Positions 25,278 to 34,497 of a stretch of DNA of 64,000 nt are shown here, in pieces. How positions within the stretch are numbered: position 1 is the first letter of the stretch; every line of letters begins with the position of its first letter. This DNA comes from Enterobacter cancerogenus (GTDB lineage: Bacteria > Pseudomonadota > Gammaproteobacteria > Enterobacterales > Enterobacteriaceae). The position numbers and the translations under genes are program-made. The DNA lies in the NCBI GenBank assembly GCA_000773965.1, contig JRUP01000008.1:264740-328739 (forward strand), written 5' to 3'. The notes under the pieces are model-generated. The model was not told the origin of the DNA. It worked only from the letters and a program-made list of their open reading frames with translations, and ran no database searches.

Positions 25278-25844
25278 TTATTTGTTCAGGTCAGCATGGC
25301 CGAGCACATGCATCAGACGGTTGGCCCAGCCAAAAATGGCGATGGCGTGGATCAGATCGATAATCTCCTGATCGTTCATGCCGACGGCACGCAGTGCCGC
25401 CACATCTTCCGGTGTGGCCTCAGAAGGCGTAACCGATAAATGGCGGGCAAAGCGGTAGATCGCCGCATCGCGTTCACCTAATACATCCGCTCTATCAAAA
25501 TAGATGGCACTGACCACGGCGTCACTGTCAGCTAACTGTGCATGACGGCGCGCATGCACCACCGCGCAATAACGGCAGCCGTTGACGATCGAAGCACCCA
25601 GCGCGCCCAGCTCACGATCGGCGCGATCGAGGCCACCTTCGACATACATGATGGCGTTGAAAAGCCCGGTACGTGCGGTGTAGCTCTCAGGATCGTGCAC
25701 CAGCGTGCGCACGTACTCGGAGATCTTCTTGTTCGATGGCGTCACTTTCATCGCATCAAGCTGCGCCGGAGTCGCCTGTTCAACATCCACTGGCGTGATA
25801 TACGGATGCCAGTGCAGCGGCTTGAGATTAACCGACGGAATCAT
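25278..25844 (-). CDS. AhpD/carboxymuconolactone-decarboxylase-fold protein with CxxC
   Basis: 188 residues. The core NGCRYCAVVHARRH gives the AhpD redox set: Cys90, Cys93 and His97. It could reduce peroxides or a product of the adjacent flavin monooxygenase. Together with the next gene it matches my memory of the paired TIGRFAM families named for Avi_7169 and Avi_7170; that assignment is unchecked. Starts as ATGA overlap with the preceding gene; the ATPase gene follows after 12 bases. Confidence 0.85.
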   Translation of the reverse strand: MIPSVNLKPLHWHPYITPVDVEQATPAQLDAMKVTPSNKKISEYVRTLVHDPESYTARTGLFNAIMYVEGGLDRADRELGALGASIVNGCRYCAVVHARRHAQLADSDAVVSAIYFDRADVLGERDAAIYRFARHLSVTPSEATPEDVAALRAVGMNDQEIIDLIHAIAIFGWANRLMHVLGHADLNK

Positions 25845-26323
25845 GCGGACCTCATCAAACGTAAGCCAGCCGCGACGCGCGTCTGGAAGTTAACAAAGGC
25901 GATCAGCTCAGAGAGCGCAACAATTTGCGGGTTGCTCAAACCAGCCTGCTCCAGCAAGCGTATATGCTGTTCGGTAGCCTGAATCGGCTGCTGCGTCACC
26001 ATGTCAGCATGGCGCGCAATCGTGGCCAGTGGCTCTTCCGCTACGGCGCAACCCGAGGCCAGCGCCAGCAGGGCTTCAGACGGATTCAACGCCGCCAGCT
26101 GCGCCTGGTAATCACGTTGCAGCGGCGCATCGTAGTTCAACACCGCCATACGCTGCGCCAGTGCCAGACGCAGATCCGCAGGTAAACCCTGATCCTCTTC
26201 TGGCGTGAGTACTGACACACGGCACGCTTCCGCGCCCTCAACAAATTCGGGACGCAGGCGGCGCGTCTGATACAGCGCCTCTTCTGGTGTTAATCCGGCT
26301 GCTTGATCAATAGCGTCGCTCAC
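25841..26323 (-). CDS. CMD-fold protein lacking the CxxC pair
   Basis: 160 residues from a GTG at 26323 that overlaps the monooxygenase stop (TTGTGA), with AGGAG 7 bases upstream. A helical CMD-like protein (LPADLRLALAQRMAVLNYD, LSNPQIVALSELIAFVNFQTRVAAGLRLM) without the AhpD cysteines. It is probably a partner or structural subunit of the CxxC protein encoded immediately downstream, with which it is coupled by ATGA. Confidence 0.82.
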   Translation of the reverse strand: MSDAIDQAAGLTPEEALYQTRRLRPEFVEGAEACRVSVLTPEEDQGLPADLRLALAQRMAVLNYDAPLQRDYQAQLAALNPSEALLALASGCAVAEEPLATIARHADMVTQQPIQATEQHIRLLEQAGLSNPQIVALSELIAFVNFQTRVAAGLRLMRSA

Positions 26324-27774
26324 AACGCGTTCTCCTGTTTTAGTAACGGGGTTGAATCCACCCATTCATCGCCCTGTAATTCAGGGGTGTCAAAAGCTTG
26401 TAAGTTGGCGTAGTGCTGCTCGACGTCCTCGGCAAACAGCGAGGCGGTAATACCGCGCACCAGGCGATCGGCCCCCGCGCTCACCGCAGGAATGTCGCCG
26501 GAGACTTTGCCGTGCGTCAGCATGGCGGCATCGTTGAAGCAGTGGATGTGTGCCAGCATCGGGCAGGCATCAGGCGTTAGTTCGCGGAACTCGAATGCAG
26601 GACCGAGATCCGGCGCTTCCAGCAGGCTGTGGCGCGGATTGCCCATCTCAGGCTGATAGCGACCATCGGACCAGCTGCGAATATGTGGCGCAATCGCGGC
26701 AAACTCCGGGCGGCCGTGGAAATCATTGGTGAAGCCCGTCGCGGCGATCAAAAAGTCGTAGCGCAGCGCGCCCTGGGTAGTTTCAATCAGCAAGCCGTCT
26801 TCTTCCTGTTTAACGGCGTTAATGCCGCAATCGAGGAAGAAGCGCGCGTTCTCATGACGGGATACGCGCAGAGTGGAAGAGCGCGGCGGTGGCGTTTGCG
26901 TCGCGGCGGTGTAATCGACAAATTTCCATTTCCACGCATCCGGCAACTGATGCATGCCGTGCACCACGCCCTGACTGCCAATGCCGGTCATCTTGTTGAT
27001 GCGCGGCATTTCTTTGCGGCGAATCAGCAGATCGACGGCAGCAGCGCCCTGTTCCAGCGCGGTGGCCGCGTTATCCATCGACGAGGCGCCTGCACCAATC
27101 ACCGCAATGCGCTTGCCTTTTAAGGCCGTGAAATCGATGTCATCAGCGGAGTGTGCCCAGAACTGGCGATCAATGCCCCGCAGGAAATCCGGCACGGCGA
27201 AGCCACCGAGGCCTGAACGTCCGGTGGCCAGCACCAAACGGCGCGTGTAAACACGCTCGGTTTCGGCACCTTCCAAATCCAGCGCAATTAAATCCCCGGC
27301 CTGCGCAATGCTGGTGACGCGCACGTTGTTGTGCACCGGCAAATTCAGCACCTTGCGGTACCAAATCAGGTAATCCATCCACTGCGCTTTAGGGATTTTG
27401 TCCAGCTCCTGCCACGCCTCTTTGCCCCACTGCGCCGTAAACCAGGCGCGGAAGGTCAGCTGCGCGAGGCCCAGTGCCGGGCCATGCAGCGTTTTCGGTG
27501 AGCGCAGGGTTTCCATGCGCGCAAAGGTGATCCACGGACCTTCCAGTCCAGCGGGGGCGGCGTCATAAGCCACCACATTGCGGATGCCGGTGAACTGTAA
27601 TTTGGCCAGTGCCGCCAGACCGCACATGCCCGCACCAATCACCACCACATCGCGTACCGATGCACTCTGAAAGGTGCGTTCCGGTACCCAGGATTTGGCG
27701 GGCAGTTCCAGAAATTCCAGATCCTGCTGAAGCTGAGCTTCTAATGCAGCAAGACCTTTGGCGGCATACGTCAT
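26320..27774 (-). CDS. FAD/NADPH-dependent flavin monooxygenase-like protein
   Basis: 484 residues. The first nucleotide fold is DVVVIGAGMCGLAALAKL (FAD), the second KRIAVIGAGASSMDNAATAL (NADPH). Conserved segments FIIA-like LIAATGFTNDF and LATGRSGLGGFAVPDF resemble class B flavoprotein monooxygenases/lysine N-hydroxylase relatives. It would oxygenate a small N- or S-containing compound in the cytosol. The ATG at 27774 is preferred; a TTG five codons upstream is possible. First gene of the operon, followed by two CMD-fold proteins and an importer, suggesting it acts on the imported compound. Confidence 0.87.
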   Translation of the reverse strand: MTYAAKGLAALEAQLQQDLEFLELPAKSWVPERTFQSASVRDVVVIGAGMCGLAALAKLQFTGIRNVVAYDAAPAGLEGPWITFARMETLRSPKTLHGPALGLAQLTFRAWFTAQWGKEAWQELDKIPKAQWMDYLIWYRKVLNLPVHNNVRVTSIAQAGDLIALDLEGAETERVYTRRLVLATGRSGLGGFAVPDFLRGIDRQFWAHSADDIDFTALKGKRIAVIGAGASSMDNAATALEQGAAAVDLLIRRKEMPRINKMTGIGSQGVVHGMHQLPDAWKWKFVDYTAATQTPPPRSSTLRVSRHENARFFLDCGINAVKQEEDGLLIETTQGALRYDFLIAATGFTNDFHGRPEFAAIAPHIRSWSDGRYQPEMGNPRHSLLEAPDLGPAFEFRELTPDACPMLAHIHCFNDAAMLTHGKVSGDIPAVSAGADRLVRGITASLFAEDVEQHYANLQAFDTPELQGDEWVDSTPLLKQENAL

Positions 27775-28186
27775 AGAGAGATTTCCCAAGTGTCAGCGAT
27801 CGCGTTGAGAGCGAGCGAAAACGATGAAAACACGCCGATGACCCTACCTTTTTAATTATCTATAAAACACATAATAGGTAGCTAACAATCATCAATACGC
27901 ATAGTAGGAGCTAAGTTTTCGCATAATCCTCTTGCCCTAAATGTGAGTCAAGATTTTCGCTCAGGATTTGACCAATGGATTTCTTATATCTTATGCCGAA
28001 AAAGTTATAAGCGTTGAAAATGAAGGGATTCATCGCGCCTGATAAGTCAGGAAGCCGCGGTGCTTTATCCTGCCGCTGTAGCGTAATAGGGCTATTGCGT
28101 GCCTAATGCATTCGGTTCAGATGCGTAGCGATGCGCTTCATCTCTAATTGAAGCGCTAATGCTGTTGGATGAACTCAATTGCCCCG
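27775..28186. promoter_or_regulatory. 412-base intergenic region upstream of the monooxygenase operon
   Basis: No gene is supported here. It must hold the promoter for the minus-strand monooxygenase operon; the AT-rich part (27850-27960) is the likely place. A perfect hairpin GCGCTTCA/TGAAGCGC (28133-28156) lies 30 bases after the LysR stop and may end that transcript. It lacks a T tract on either strand. Confidence 0.4.
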
Positions 28187-29149
28187 CTATGACTCCTGGT
28201 TTATCACTCGCATGATGCGCGGATGTTCACTGGCAGGCAGACGTTCAAACCCTGGCAGCAGCTGAGTAGCGGCGTCTGCCAGCGCTTCCACCAGCGCCTG
28301 CGCAGCGCTGGAAATCTGGCGGCCTTGCGGCGTGATCACGCCAAAGAAGTAAGGGATGTCCTCCTGAATCGGACGAATCGCCACACCGGCCAGCGGCATG
28401 CCCCAGCCGGTGACCGGTTCGAGGATCGCCACGCCCAATCCGGCACGCACGCAGCCCAGAATATTTGCCGATGAGTTGGTTTCGATAGTTTCCAGCAGCG
28501 GCGCTTTGACTTTCTTCAGCGCTTTTTCGTAACGACTACGCAGGCGTTGCGGACTCCACGGTGCAATCAAACGGCGACCAGCAAGCTGGCTCAGCGAGAG
28601 CGCGCTGTGTGCCGCCAGTTCATCCTCTTCCGGCAGCGCAATTACGCACTGTGATTGCCCAATCCAGTGCAACTCCACCGCATGATGCTCCAGCGGCAAG
28701 CTGCACAAACCGATGTCTGCTTCAGCGGTAATCACCGCATGTGCCGTCTGTACGGCGGACTCACTAATGATTTGCACTTTGTTCTGTAAATTGAGCGCGG
28801 CCAGTGCCTGCGGCAATAACCCGGCGGCCAGCGCAGGCGTGGCAGCAATACTGAGCGGGCGATGCTGCTGATGGGCGATCTCTTGTGCACGGAGTCGGAT
28901 CTGTTGCAGCGACAGCAGCGCTTTCTGCACATACTGATGCAGCTGCAGCGCCTCTTCCGAGGGATGAATACGCGGACCATTGCGGATAAACAGCGGATAA
29001 CCCAGCGACTGCTCCAGCTCCTGAATCAGGCGGGAAACGGCGGGCTGCGAGCGGTTTAGTGCTTTGGCGGCCGCCGTCACGCTGCCGGCTGAAATTACCG
29101 CCGAGAAGGCTTCCAGCTGACGCAGATCGAGGTCGTTTAACAGAGTCAT
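28187..29149 (-). CDS. LysR-family regulator, probable activator of the monooxygenase/ABC operon
   Basis: A 320-residue LTTR. The HTH is LDLRQLEAFSAVISAGSVTAAAKALNRSQPAVSRLIQELEQSLGYPLF, and an effector domain starts near residue 95 (LSIAATPALAAGLLPQAL). It is in the same direction as and upstream of the seven-gene operon, separated by 412 bases, so it is probably a separate transcript. Regulation of that operon is inferred from neighbourhood only. Confidence 0.92.
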   Translation of the reverse strand: MTLLNDLDLRQLEAFSAVISAGSVTAAAKALNRSQPAVSRLIQELEQSLGYPLFIRNGPRIHPSEEALQLHQYVQKALLSLQQIRLRAQEIAHQQHRPLSIAATPALAAGLLPQALAALNLQNKVQIISESAVQTAHAVITAEADIGLCSLPLEHHAVELHWIGQSQCVIALPEEDELAAHSALSLSQLAGRRLIAPWSPQRLRSRYEKALKKVKAPLLETIETNSSANILGCVRAGLGVAILEPVTGWGMPLAGVAIRPIQEDIPYFFGVITPQGRQISSAAQALVEALADAATQLLPGFERLPASEHPRIMRVINQES

Positions 29150-29257
29150 CGCGTGGTTACTTCCCTAAGTCATTGATCGTTCCCGACAATCATCCGGGAA
29201 AAAATCCATCATAGAGAGAGTTACGCGAATTAGCCACTGCGGGAAAACTGCGTGTTG

Positions 29258-29368
29258 GTCGCCATTAAAGGCGACTCTACAGTGAAGGGGGCACATCAAT
29301 AGCGCTCATAATTTCAGGATGCGCATTGGCAGTTACCGATCATTTCAGGGTGCGCATTAATGCGCACC
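29258..29368. repeat. Inverted and direct repeats between LysR and binding-protein genes
   Basis: Three structures lie close together. GTCGCC/GGCGAC forms a 6-bp stem (29258-29275). A 17-base direct repeat, ATTTCAGG(A/G)TGCGCATT, occurs at 29311-29327 and 29342-29358. A perfect 20-base palindrome GGTGCGCATTAATGCGCACC (29349-29368) lies 19 bases after the minus-strand binding-protein stop. The palindrome can act as a terminator hairpin; the direct repeat looks like a small REP-type intergenic element. Confidence 0.6.
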
Positions 29369-29387
29369 GGAAGCAGCACCTTAATAT

Positions 29388-30317
29388 TCAGCGCACCTTA
29401 TTCTGCGCAAAATCGCTGTAATTCTCTCTGGTAATCAGTTGATAAGGAATAAAGGTATCCTTCGCCACCTTCTCGCCTTTCACCAACGCCACAGCCGATT
29501 GCACTGCGCCATCGCCCTGACCTTTGGCGTCCTGAAACACCGTCAGGCTCATCTCTCCGCTCTTGATGAACTGCAGCGCATCTGGCGTGCCATCAATGCC
29601 CGCCACCTGCACATTTTTCGCCTCCGCCTGCTTCAGCGCCAGAATGGCACCGATCGCCATCTCATCATTGTTAGCAACGATAGCGTTGATATCCTGACCG
29701 GTGAGCAGCCAGTTGGTGGTGACATCATTGGCTTCTTTGCGGAAGAACAGCGCGGATTGCTTATCCAGCACCTTCATGCCCGGATGCTGCGCGATGACCT
29801 CTTCGACCCCTTTGGTCCGTTCGCGGGTATCTTCGCCCGACAGATTCCCCATCAGGATCATCACATTGCCTTTATCCCCCATCTTCTTCGCCAGTGCTTC
29901 CATCTGCATTTTTCCGGCCAGACGTGGATCCGATCCAACATAGGCCATGCGATCACTCAACGGTGTTTCTGGCCGACGGTTAACGAACACCAGCGGCACG
30001 TTAGATCGCTGTGCCAGTGCGATAATCGGTTTCATCGCCTGGGTATCGGTGGGCGTAACGATAATCGCATCAACGCCCTGTCCAATAAAGGATTCCACCT
30101 GCTGCAACTGCTGTGCGGAATCCCCTTTTGCATCCTCAAACTGTCCTTTTACATCGCCGAGTTGTTTCATTTTGCTCGCCATCGCCTGCCGCAGGATGGT
30201 CTGAAAATTATCATCGAAATGATCCATGCTGACGCCAATGCTGAGGTCTTTCGCCATCACGCTCACGGGTAGCGCGCACAGCAGTGCCAGCGCGGTAAGG
30301 TGTTTTTTCAATTGCAT
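29388..30317 (-). CDS. Periplasmic sugar-binding protein (ribose/inositol type)
   Basis: 309 residues with a signal peptide (HLTALALLCALPVSVMA) and the Peripla_BP_4 fold: DLSIGVSMDHFDDNFQTIL, AIIVTPTDTQAMKPIIALA, VPLVFVNRRPET, AIVANNDEMAIGAILALK and VAGIDGTPDALQFIKSGEMSLTVFQD. Substrates of relatives are ribose, inositol, erythritol and similar. No ABC ATPase or permease is nearby, so it is an orphan that must use a pump encoded elsewhere. Last gene of the operon with the SDR and Gfo/Idh enzymes. Confidence 0.9.
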   Translation of the reverse strand: MQLKKHLTALALLCALPVSVMAKDLSIGVSMDHFDDNFQTILRQAMASKMKQLGDVKGQFEDAKGDSAQQLQQVESFIGQGVDAIIVTPTDTQAMKPIIALAQRSNVPLVFVNRRPETPLSDRMAYVGSDPRLAGKMQMEALAKKMGDKGNVMILMGNLSGEDTRERTKGVEEVIAQHPGMKVLDKQSALFFRKEANDVTTNWLLTGQDINAIVANNDEMAIGAILALKQAEAKNVQVAGIDGTPDALQFIKSGEMSLTVFQDAKGQGDGAVQSAVALVKGEKVAKDTFIPYQLITRENYSDFAQNKVR

Positions 30318-30365
30318 AATCTGACCTTATTGTATTGATCTGTAGGGGGCAGAATCGGCGCATCC

Positions 30366-31160
30366 TTACTCGGGATAGGCACCGGCAACATTCTGGTCGT
30401 AATCGATTAATGCACCGGTCATCACACCGGCATCCTGACTGAGCAGATAGCTGGCAAGGCCTGCCAACTGCTGCGGCTTACAAAGCTGTCCCATCGGCTG
30501 TGACGCCACGGCACGTTCCAGCCAGCCATCCGTCGCGCCGTGATATTTTCGTTGGGTGAGATCCTCGCCAGGCGTGTCCATCCAGCCGGGCAAAATGGCA
30601 TTGCAGCGAATACGGTTGCCGCGATAGGCATTGGCCACGTTTTTAGTCAGCGTGGCGAGTGCACCTTTGGAGGCGGAATAAGGTGCCAGATAAGATTGTC
30701 CACAGTGCGCGCATTGAGACAGGATATTGACGATCGCCCCGCCGCCGCCCTGAGTCAGGCGATGGCGCACAAAACCCTGCATCAGAAAGAAAGGCGCACG
30801 CGCGTTGGTATTGAACATCTGGTCCCAGAGTTCAACGGGCGTATCCACCAGCGTGCCGCGAGCGCCCAGTGCGGCGGCATTCACCAGCACGTTCACGTCG
30901 CCAAAGGCTGCGACCGCCCGCTTGGTTAATGCCAGGCACGCATCCACATCCTGCAAATCCAGCGCGATGAACTGCGCGGTGGCGCCCAGTTCAGCCAGTT
31001 CGGCACTAGCACGCACGCCCTTCTCTGCATCACGCCCGGCAAGGATCAATCGTGTGCAACCCTCCCGTACCAGTTGACGTGCGATGGCAAAACCCACGCC
31101 CTGTGCGCCACCAGTCACGATGGCAATGGTATTCGTATGTCGGCCCGCAGTGTTATGCAT
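30366..31160 (-). CDS. Short-chain dehydrogenase/reductase
   Basis: A 264-residue classical SDR: cofactor motif TGGAQGVGFA, NAAALGA (NAG-like), active-site Ser in NILSQCAHCG and the YSASK pair. It probably oxidises a sugar or polyol hydroxyl with NAD(P). The start overlaps the end of the Gfo/Idh gene by 8 bases, and the binding-protein gene follows 48 bases downstream. Confidence 0.9.
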   Translation of the reverse strand: MHNTAGRHTNTIAIVTGGAQGVGFAIARQLVREGCTRLILAGRDAEKGVRASAELAELGATAQFIALDLQDVDACLALTKRAVAAFGDVNVLVNAAALGARGTLVDTPVELWDQMFNTNARAPFFLMQGFVRHRLTQGGGGAIVNILSQCAHCGQSYLAPYSASKGALATLTKNVANAYRGNRIRCNAILPGWMDTPGEDLTQRKYHGATDGWLERAVASQPMGQLCKPQQLAGLASYLLSQDAGVMTGALIDYDQNVAGAYPE

Positions 31161-32184
31161 GATGGAACTCCTGATCTAATCCAGTGAGGTGCAGGGGTTT
31201 GCCGAGTCTGAGTGACTCAGTGGCGGCTTCCGCCAGCAGTGCGGCTCTCAGTCCGTCCAATGCATTGACCGGCATCGGTTTGCCGCTCTGTGCACACTCG
31301 AGGAACAGCCGCATCTCTTCCACATAGCTGGGCCCGTAGCGCTCCATAAAGAATTCCAGAATTGGTGCGGCGCAGCCCGGCGCGTTGGGTGAATAGCGCG
31401 TAAAGCCTGACTGGCGCGGGTTGTCGGACATCACCATCCCTGAGGAACCAAAGGCTTCAATGCGTTGGTCGAAGCCATAGCTGCAGCGACGGGAGTTGAG
31501 GATAGTGACGAGCGTGCCGTCTTCCGCCAGTAGCGTCACGCTGGCCGTGTCCACATCCCCCAATCGACCGATTTCGGGATCGATAATCGACGATCCGTGC
31601 GCGGTGATACTGACAAACTCTTCGCCGACGATTCCGCGCGCCATATCGAAATCGTGGATCATCATGTCGCGGAACAGGCCGCCGGAGCGTGGAATGTATT
31701 CCAGCGGTGGCGGGAAGGGATCGCGACTGGTGATGGTCAGTTGCTCAAGGCGACCAATCTCACCGGCCTGTACCGCATGGCGCACCGAGGCATGCCCACG
31801 GTCAAAGCGGCGATTGAAACCGAGAAACACCCGCTGAGCCGCCTCACTGCCAATGATCTCAATGCAACGCCGCGCATCCGCCAGGCTGCTGGCTAACGGC
31901 TTTTCACACAGCACCGGTTTACCGGCATGGGAGGCTGCGATGATCAGCTCCACGTGGGTATCCGATGAAGTGGCGATGACGACCGCATCCACCTGAGGAT
32001 GGTTGATAGCCGCAGCAGCACTGGATGCCACCGCGGCACCGGTTTCTGCAGCCATCGCGTCAGCGGCTGCGCTAACCGGATCGTACACCGCCACAATTTG
32101 CCCGCCCGCCTGGCGAATGGCGCTGGCATGGACTTTCGCCATGCGGCCAGCACCGAGCAGCGCAATACCTGTTAATTGCGTCAT
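31153..32184 (-). CDS. Gfo/Idh/MocA-family oxidoreductase
   Basis: 343 residues from the ATG at 32184, with AGGAG 7 bases upstream. N-terminal Rossmann fold (GIALLGAGRMAKVHA), the EKPLASS motif carrying the conserved Lys, and the catalytic-region block GGLFRDMMIHDFDMARGIVGEE. Similar to myo-inositol 2-dehydrogenase (IolG), but substrates in this family vary widely. First gene of an operon divergent from the LacI-type regulator. Confidence 0.9.
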   Translation of the reverse strand: MTQLTGIALLGAGRMAKVHASAIRQAGGQIVAVYDPVSAAADAMAAETGAAVASSAAAAINHPQVDAVVIATSSDTHVELIIAASHAGKPVLCEKPLASSLADARRCIEIIGSEAAQRVFLGFNRRFDRGHASVRHAVQAGEIGRLEQLTITSRDPFPPPLEYIPRSGGLFRDMMIHDFDMARGIVGEEFVSITAHGSSIIDPEIGRLGDVDTASVTLLAEDGTLVTILNSRRCSYGFDQRIEAFGSSGMVMSDNPRQSGFTRYSPNAPGCAAPILEFFMERYGPSYVEEMRLFLECAQSGKPMPVNALDGLRAALLAEAATESLRLGKPLHLTGLDQEFHHA

Positions 32185-32424
32185 GTTTAACTCCTGAAAT
32201 AAAAAGGGTGGCATTGGCTGAATAATTCACGCGCTTTTATCTTTACTCTTTAAATAAAGACAGGTTGCTGCGCTGATTATTGGCCTTAAAAATTCACTGA
32301 ATCGTTAAATAAACTCTACGCACATCACCCTTTGAAATTAATTGATGCTGAAATCTTGATCAAATGCTGAATTGGCGGTAAACATTCACTCAATGAGGGG
32401 TTCCCATCAAAATGGACGGTTAAT

Positions 32425-33468
32425 GTGAGTGATATCAAAAAAACCACGTTGGATCAGATAGCTGCAGCGGCGGGCGTCAGTTTGAGTACCGTAGACAGGG
32501 TGATGAACCGACGTGGCGGCGTCTCACCCGCCAGGGAAGCCAAAGTGCTGGAGTGGGCCAACAAGCTCAATGTCGATCGCGTACTGTTTCGCGGCTATTT
32601 GCCGATGCTGCGCGTGGCGATATTGATGCAATCACCGAAGAATCCGTTTTATCGCGGCCTGCGCAATGCATTCGCCGATATTGGCGCCACTCTGTCGGAT
32701 ATGCGCCTCAACTGCTTTATTCATTATCTCGACCTAACTAAACCACAGGGCACCATCAAACAGATTCATCAGATTGCCTCGGTGAATGACGCGATGATTG
32801 TGGTGTGCCCGAACGATCCTGATGTCGCGGAAGCGCTACGACAGATTTCCACCAAAACGCCGGTGGTAACGCTGGTTACGGACATCCCAACCAGCGGGCG
32901 CATTGCCTATGTAGGGCCGGACAACCGTCAGATGGGCCGCGCCGCCGGGGAACTAATGGGCCGATTTTGCGGCAGCCAGGGCGGTGAAGTGCTGGTGGTA
33001 TTGGGGATGCAGCACATGATCGGGCACGAGGAGCGAGAGATGGGATTCCGCTCGGTGCTGCGAGAACGCTTCACGCAGTTTGCCATCAGCGAGACGCTGG
33101 AAAGCGGCGAGGACCAAACGCGGGCGGGCGAAGTGGTACGCCGCGCATTGCAAAACAATCCGAATATTCGTGGCATTTATAACGTTTCAGCGGGCAACAC
33201 CAATATTACCCAGGCAATAAGATCTCTCGGACTGGAGCAGCAGATGGTGTTGATCACCCATGAACTCACCACTGAACGTCGCCGCATGCTGCGCGAAGGG
33301 GTGATTGATGTGATTATCGATCAGAATCCGCACGAAGAAGCGCGACGCGCGCTGGAGATTATTGCGGTGCATTTTAATCGGCTGGAAAGCGATAAACCTC
33401 CCGGGAGCTATACGCCGTTTAATATTTATATTCGCGAGAACTGCCCGCCGGAATCGGAGTTTAATTAG
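32425..33468 (+). CDS. LacI-family transcriptional regulator
   Basis: 347 residues from a GTG at 32425. The N-terminal HTH is TTLDQIAAAAGVSLSTVDRVMNRRGGVSP, followed by a periplasmic-binding-like effector domain. VDRVMN in the recognition helix is the variant seen in regulators of inositol/polyol genes. It is divergent from the Gfo/Idh-SDR-binding-protein operon with 240 bases between, which it likely represses. The first ATG-led alternative upstream (32412) runs into a stop after three codons. Confidence 0.9.
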   Translation: MSDIKKTTLDQIAAAAGVSLSTVDRVMNRRGGVSPAREAKVLEWANKLNVDRVLFRGYLPMLRVAILMQSPKNPFYRGLRNAFADIGATLSDMRLNCFIHYLDLTKPQGTIKQIHQIASVNDAMIVVCPNDPDVAEALRQISTKTPVVTLVTDIPTSGRIAYVGPDNRQMGRAAGELMGRFCGSQGGEVLVVLGMQHMIGHEEREMGFRSVLRERFTQFAISETLESGEDQTRAGEVVRRALQNNPNIRGIYNVSAGNTNITQAIRSLGLEQQMVLITHELTTERRRMLREGVIDVIIDQNPHEEARRALEIIAVHFNRLESDKPPGSYTPFNIYIRENCPPESEFN

Positions 33469-34029
33469 CGACGGCGTGATGTTCTGTAAGGAATCTATTA
33501 CATCAATAGTGGGTGATAAGTACATTTCAATCATTGACCACTGACATATTAAAAACACAATAAATAATACAATCCTCTTATTAAAAACACATAAAAATAC
33601 TTAAGCCACCAAATACAGCTCTTTTTAACCCATCATTCGACTAATGACTCCCCCATTTTTCCTAACCAGCAGGAATAAGATGAAAACATTATTTGCATTC
33701 ATTAGCTTAAGTTTTTTCATTATTTCATTAAATGCTAATGCCGTAATAAATATTACCCGAGCTGAAATCCCCGCGGGTGCGAACAGAATTGAAATCAGTT
33801 ATAGCGTATCAGGTGGAAACTCAAGCGCATCAATTGGCTGTAGTGCGAGCTATTGCGGATTTGGTATCTGGGTGGTGAATAGTAGTCGTGCATTTAACAC
33901 CTCACGCTATGTACTGCAAAGTGGTACTGGAGGGGTTCCTGCTACAAATACCTGGTCAAATGCGAACACAGCCTTTTTACGTTTTTATCCCGCTAGTGAC
34001 TCATTTTCAGAGATGATACCTATCGGAGG

Positions 34030-34037
34030 CCCCCCCC
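34030..34037 (+). repeat. C8 homopolymer inside the adhesin gene
   Basis: Eight C residues; C7 would keep the adhesin frame open. A slippage-prone contingency tract is possible. Confidence 0.85.
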
Positions 34038-34289
34038 TATTCTGTATGCGTTGGAGGAGCGCAAAACAATGTAGGTTATCTTTACAGAAACCAACCGGGA
34101 ACGTCATGCCGGGCAGTTTCAACGGCTCCTGTTCCCACTAGCTGCTCTTTCTCCGGCTCTCCCAACATTGATCACGGTACACTTCAGGCAGACAAAGTGA
34201 ACGGTAAGCAGAATAGCGCCTCTATTAACGTCTATTGTAATCGTGCGACGAATGCCACTATCGCCAGCCTGGGTGGCACCATCAATCTC

Positions 34290-34298
34290 GGGGGGGGG
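34290..34298 (+). repeat. G9 homopolymer inside the adhesin gene
   Basis: Nine G residues; G8 would join the central part of the adhesin to its C-terminal strand region (GVTSTLTFDGRSSGS). Confidence 0.85.
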
Positions 34299-34497
34299 TG
34301 TGACTTCAACGCTGACCTTTGACGGCCGTAGCTCGGGGTCCATTTATCTGCCCAGCGGCAACTCTACGCATACAGTATCCTCAACGTTGAAAGCAACCAA
34401 CCCAACTCCCGGCGATAAGAGCGGAAGCGGCACCATTGTGATCAATCTGCCTTGAAGTCGCTTTAATGAAGGCTGCGTCTATCTTCCCTTCACCCTG

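Larger units (their letters stand above)
33680..34455 (+). pseudogene. MrpH-like fimbrial adhesin gene, out of frame at two homopolymers
   Basis: Starts at ATG 33680 with a signal peptide (LFAFISLSFFIISLNANA). As read, the frame leaves the protein sense at a C8 run (34030-34037) and stops at 34139-34141. Removing one C continues the protein (GGPPYSVCVGGAQNN, SCSFSGSPNIDHG) to a G9 run (34290-34298), and removing one G there continues to the stop at 34453-34455. The restored product is 257 residues with cysteine pairs and a C-terminal pilin-like domain as in MrpH-type tip adhesins. The defect may be true decay, a phase-variable OFF state, or sequencing error. Confidence 0.8.

Noticed and set aside
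29439-30272. 277-codon plus-strand open frame
   Set aside because: Antisense to the clearly homologous sugar-binding protein; His/Arg-rich shadow without a domain.
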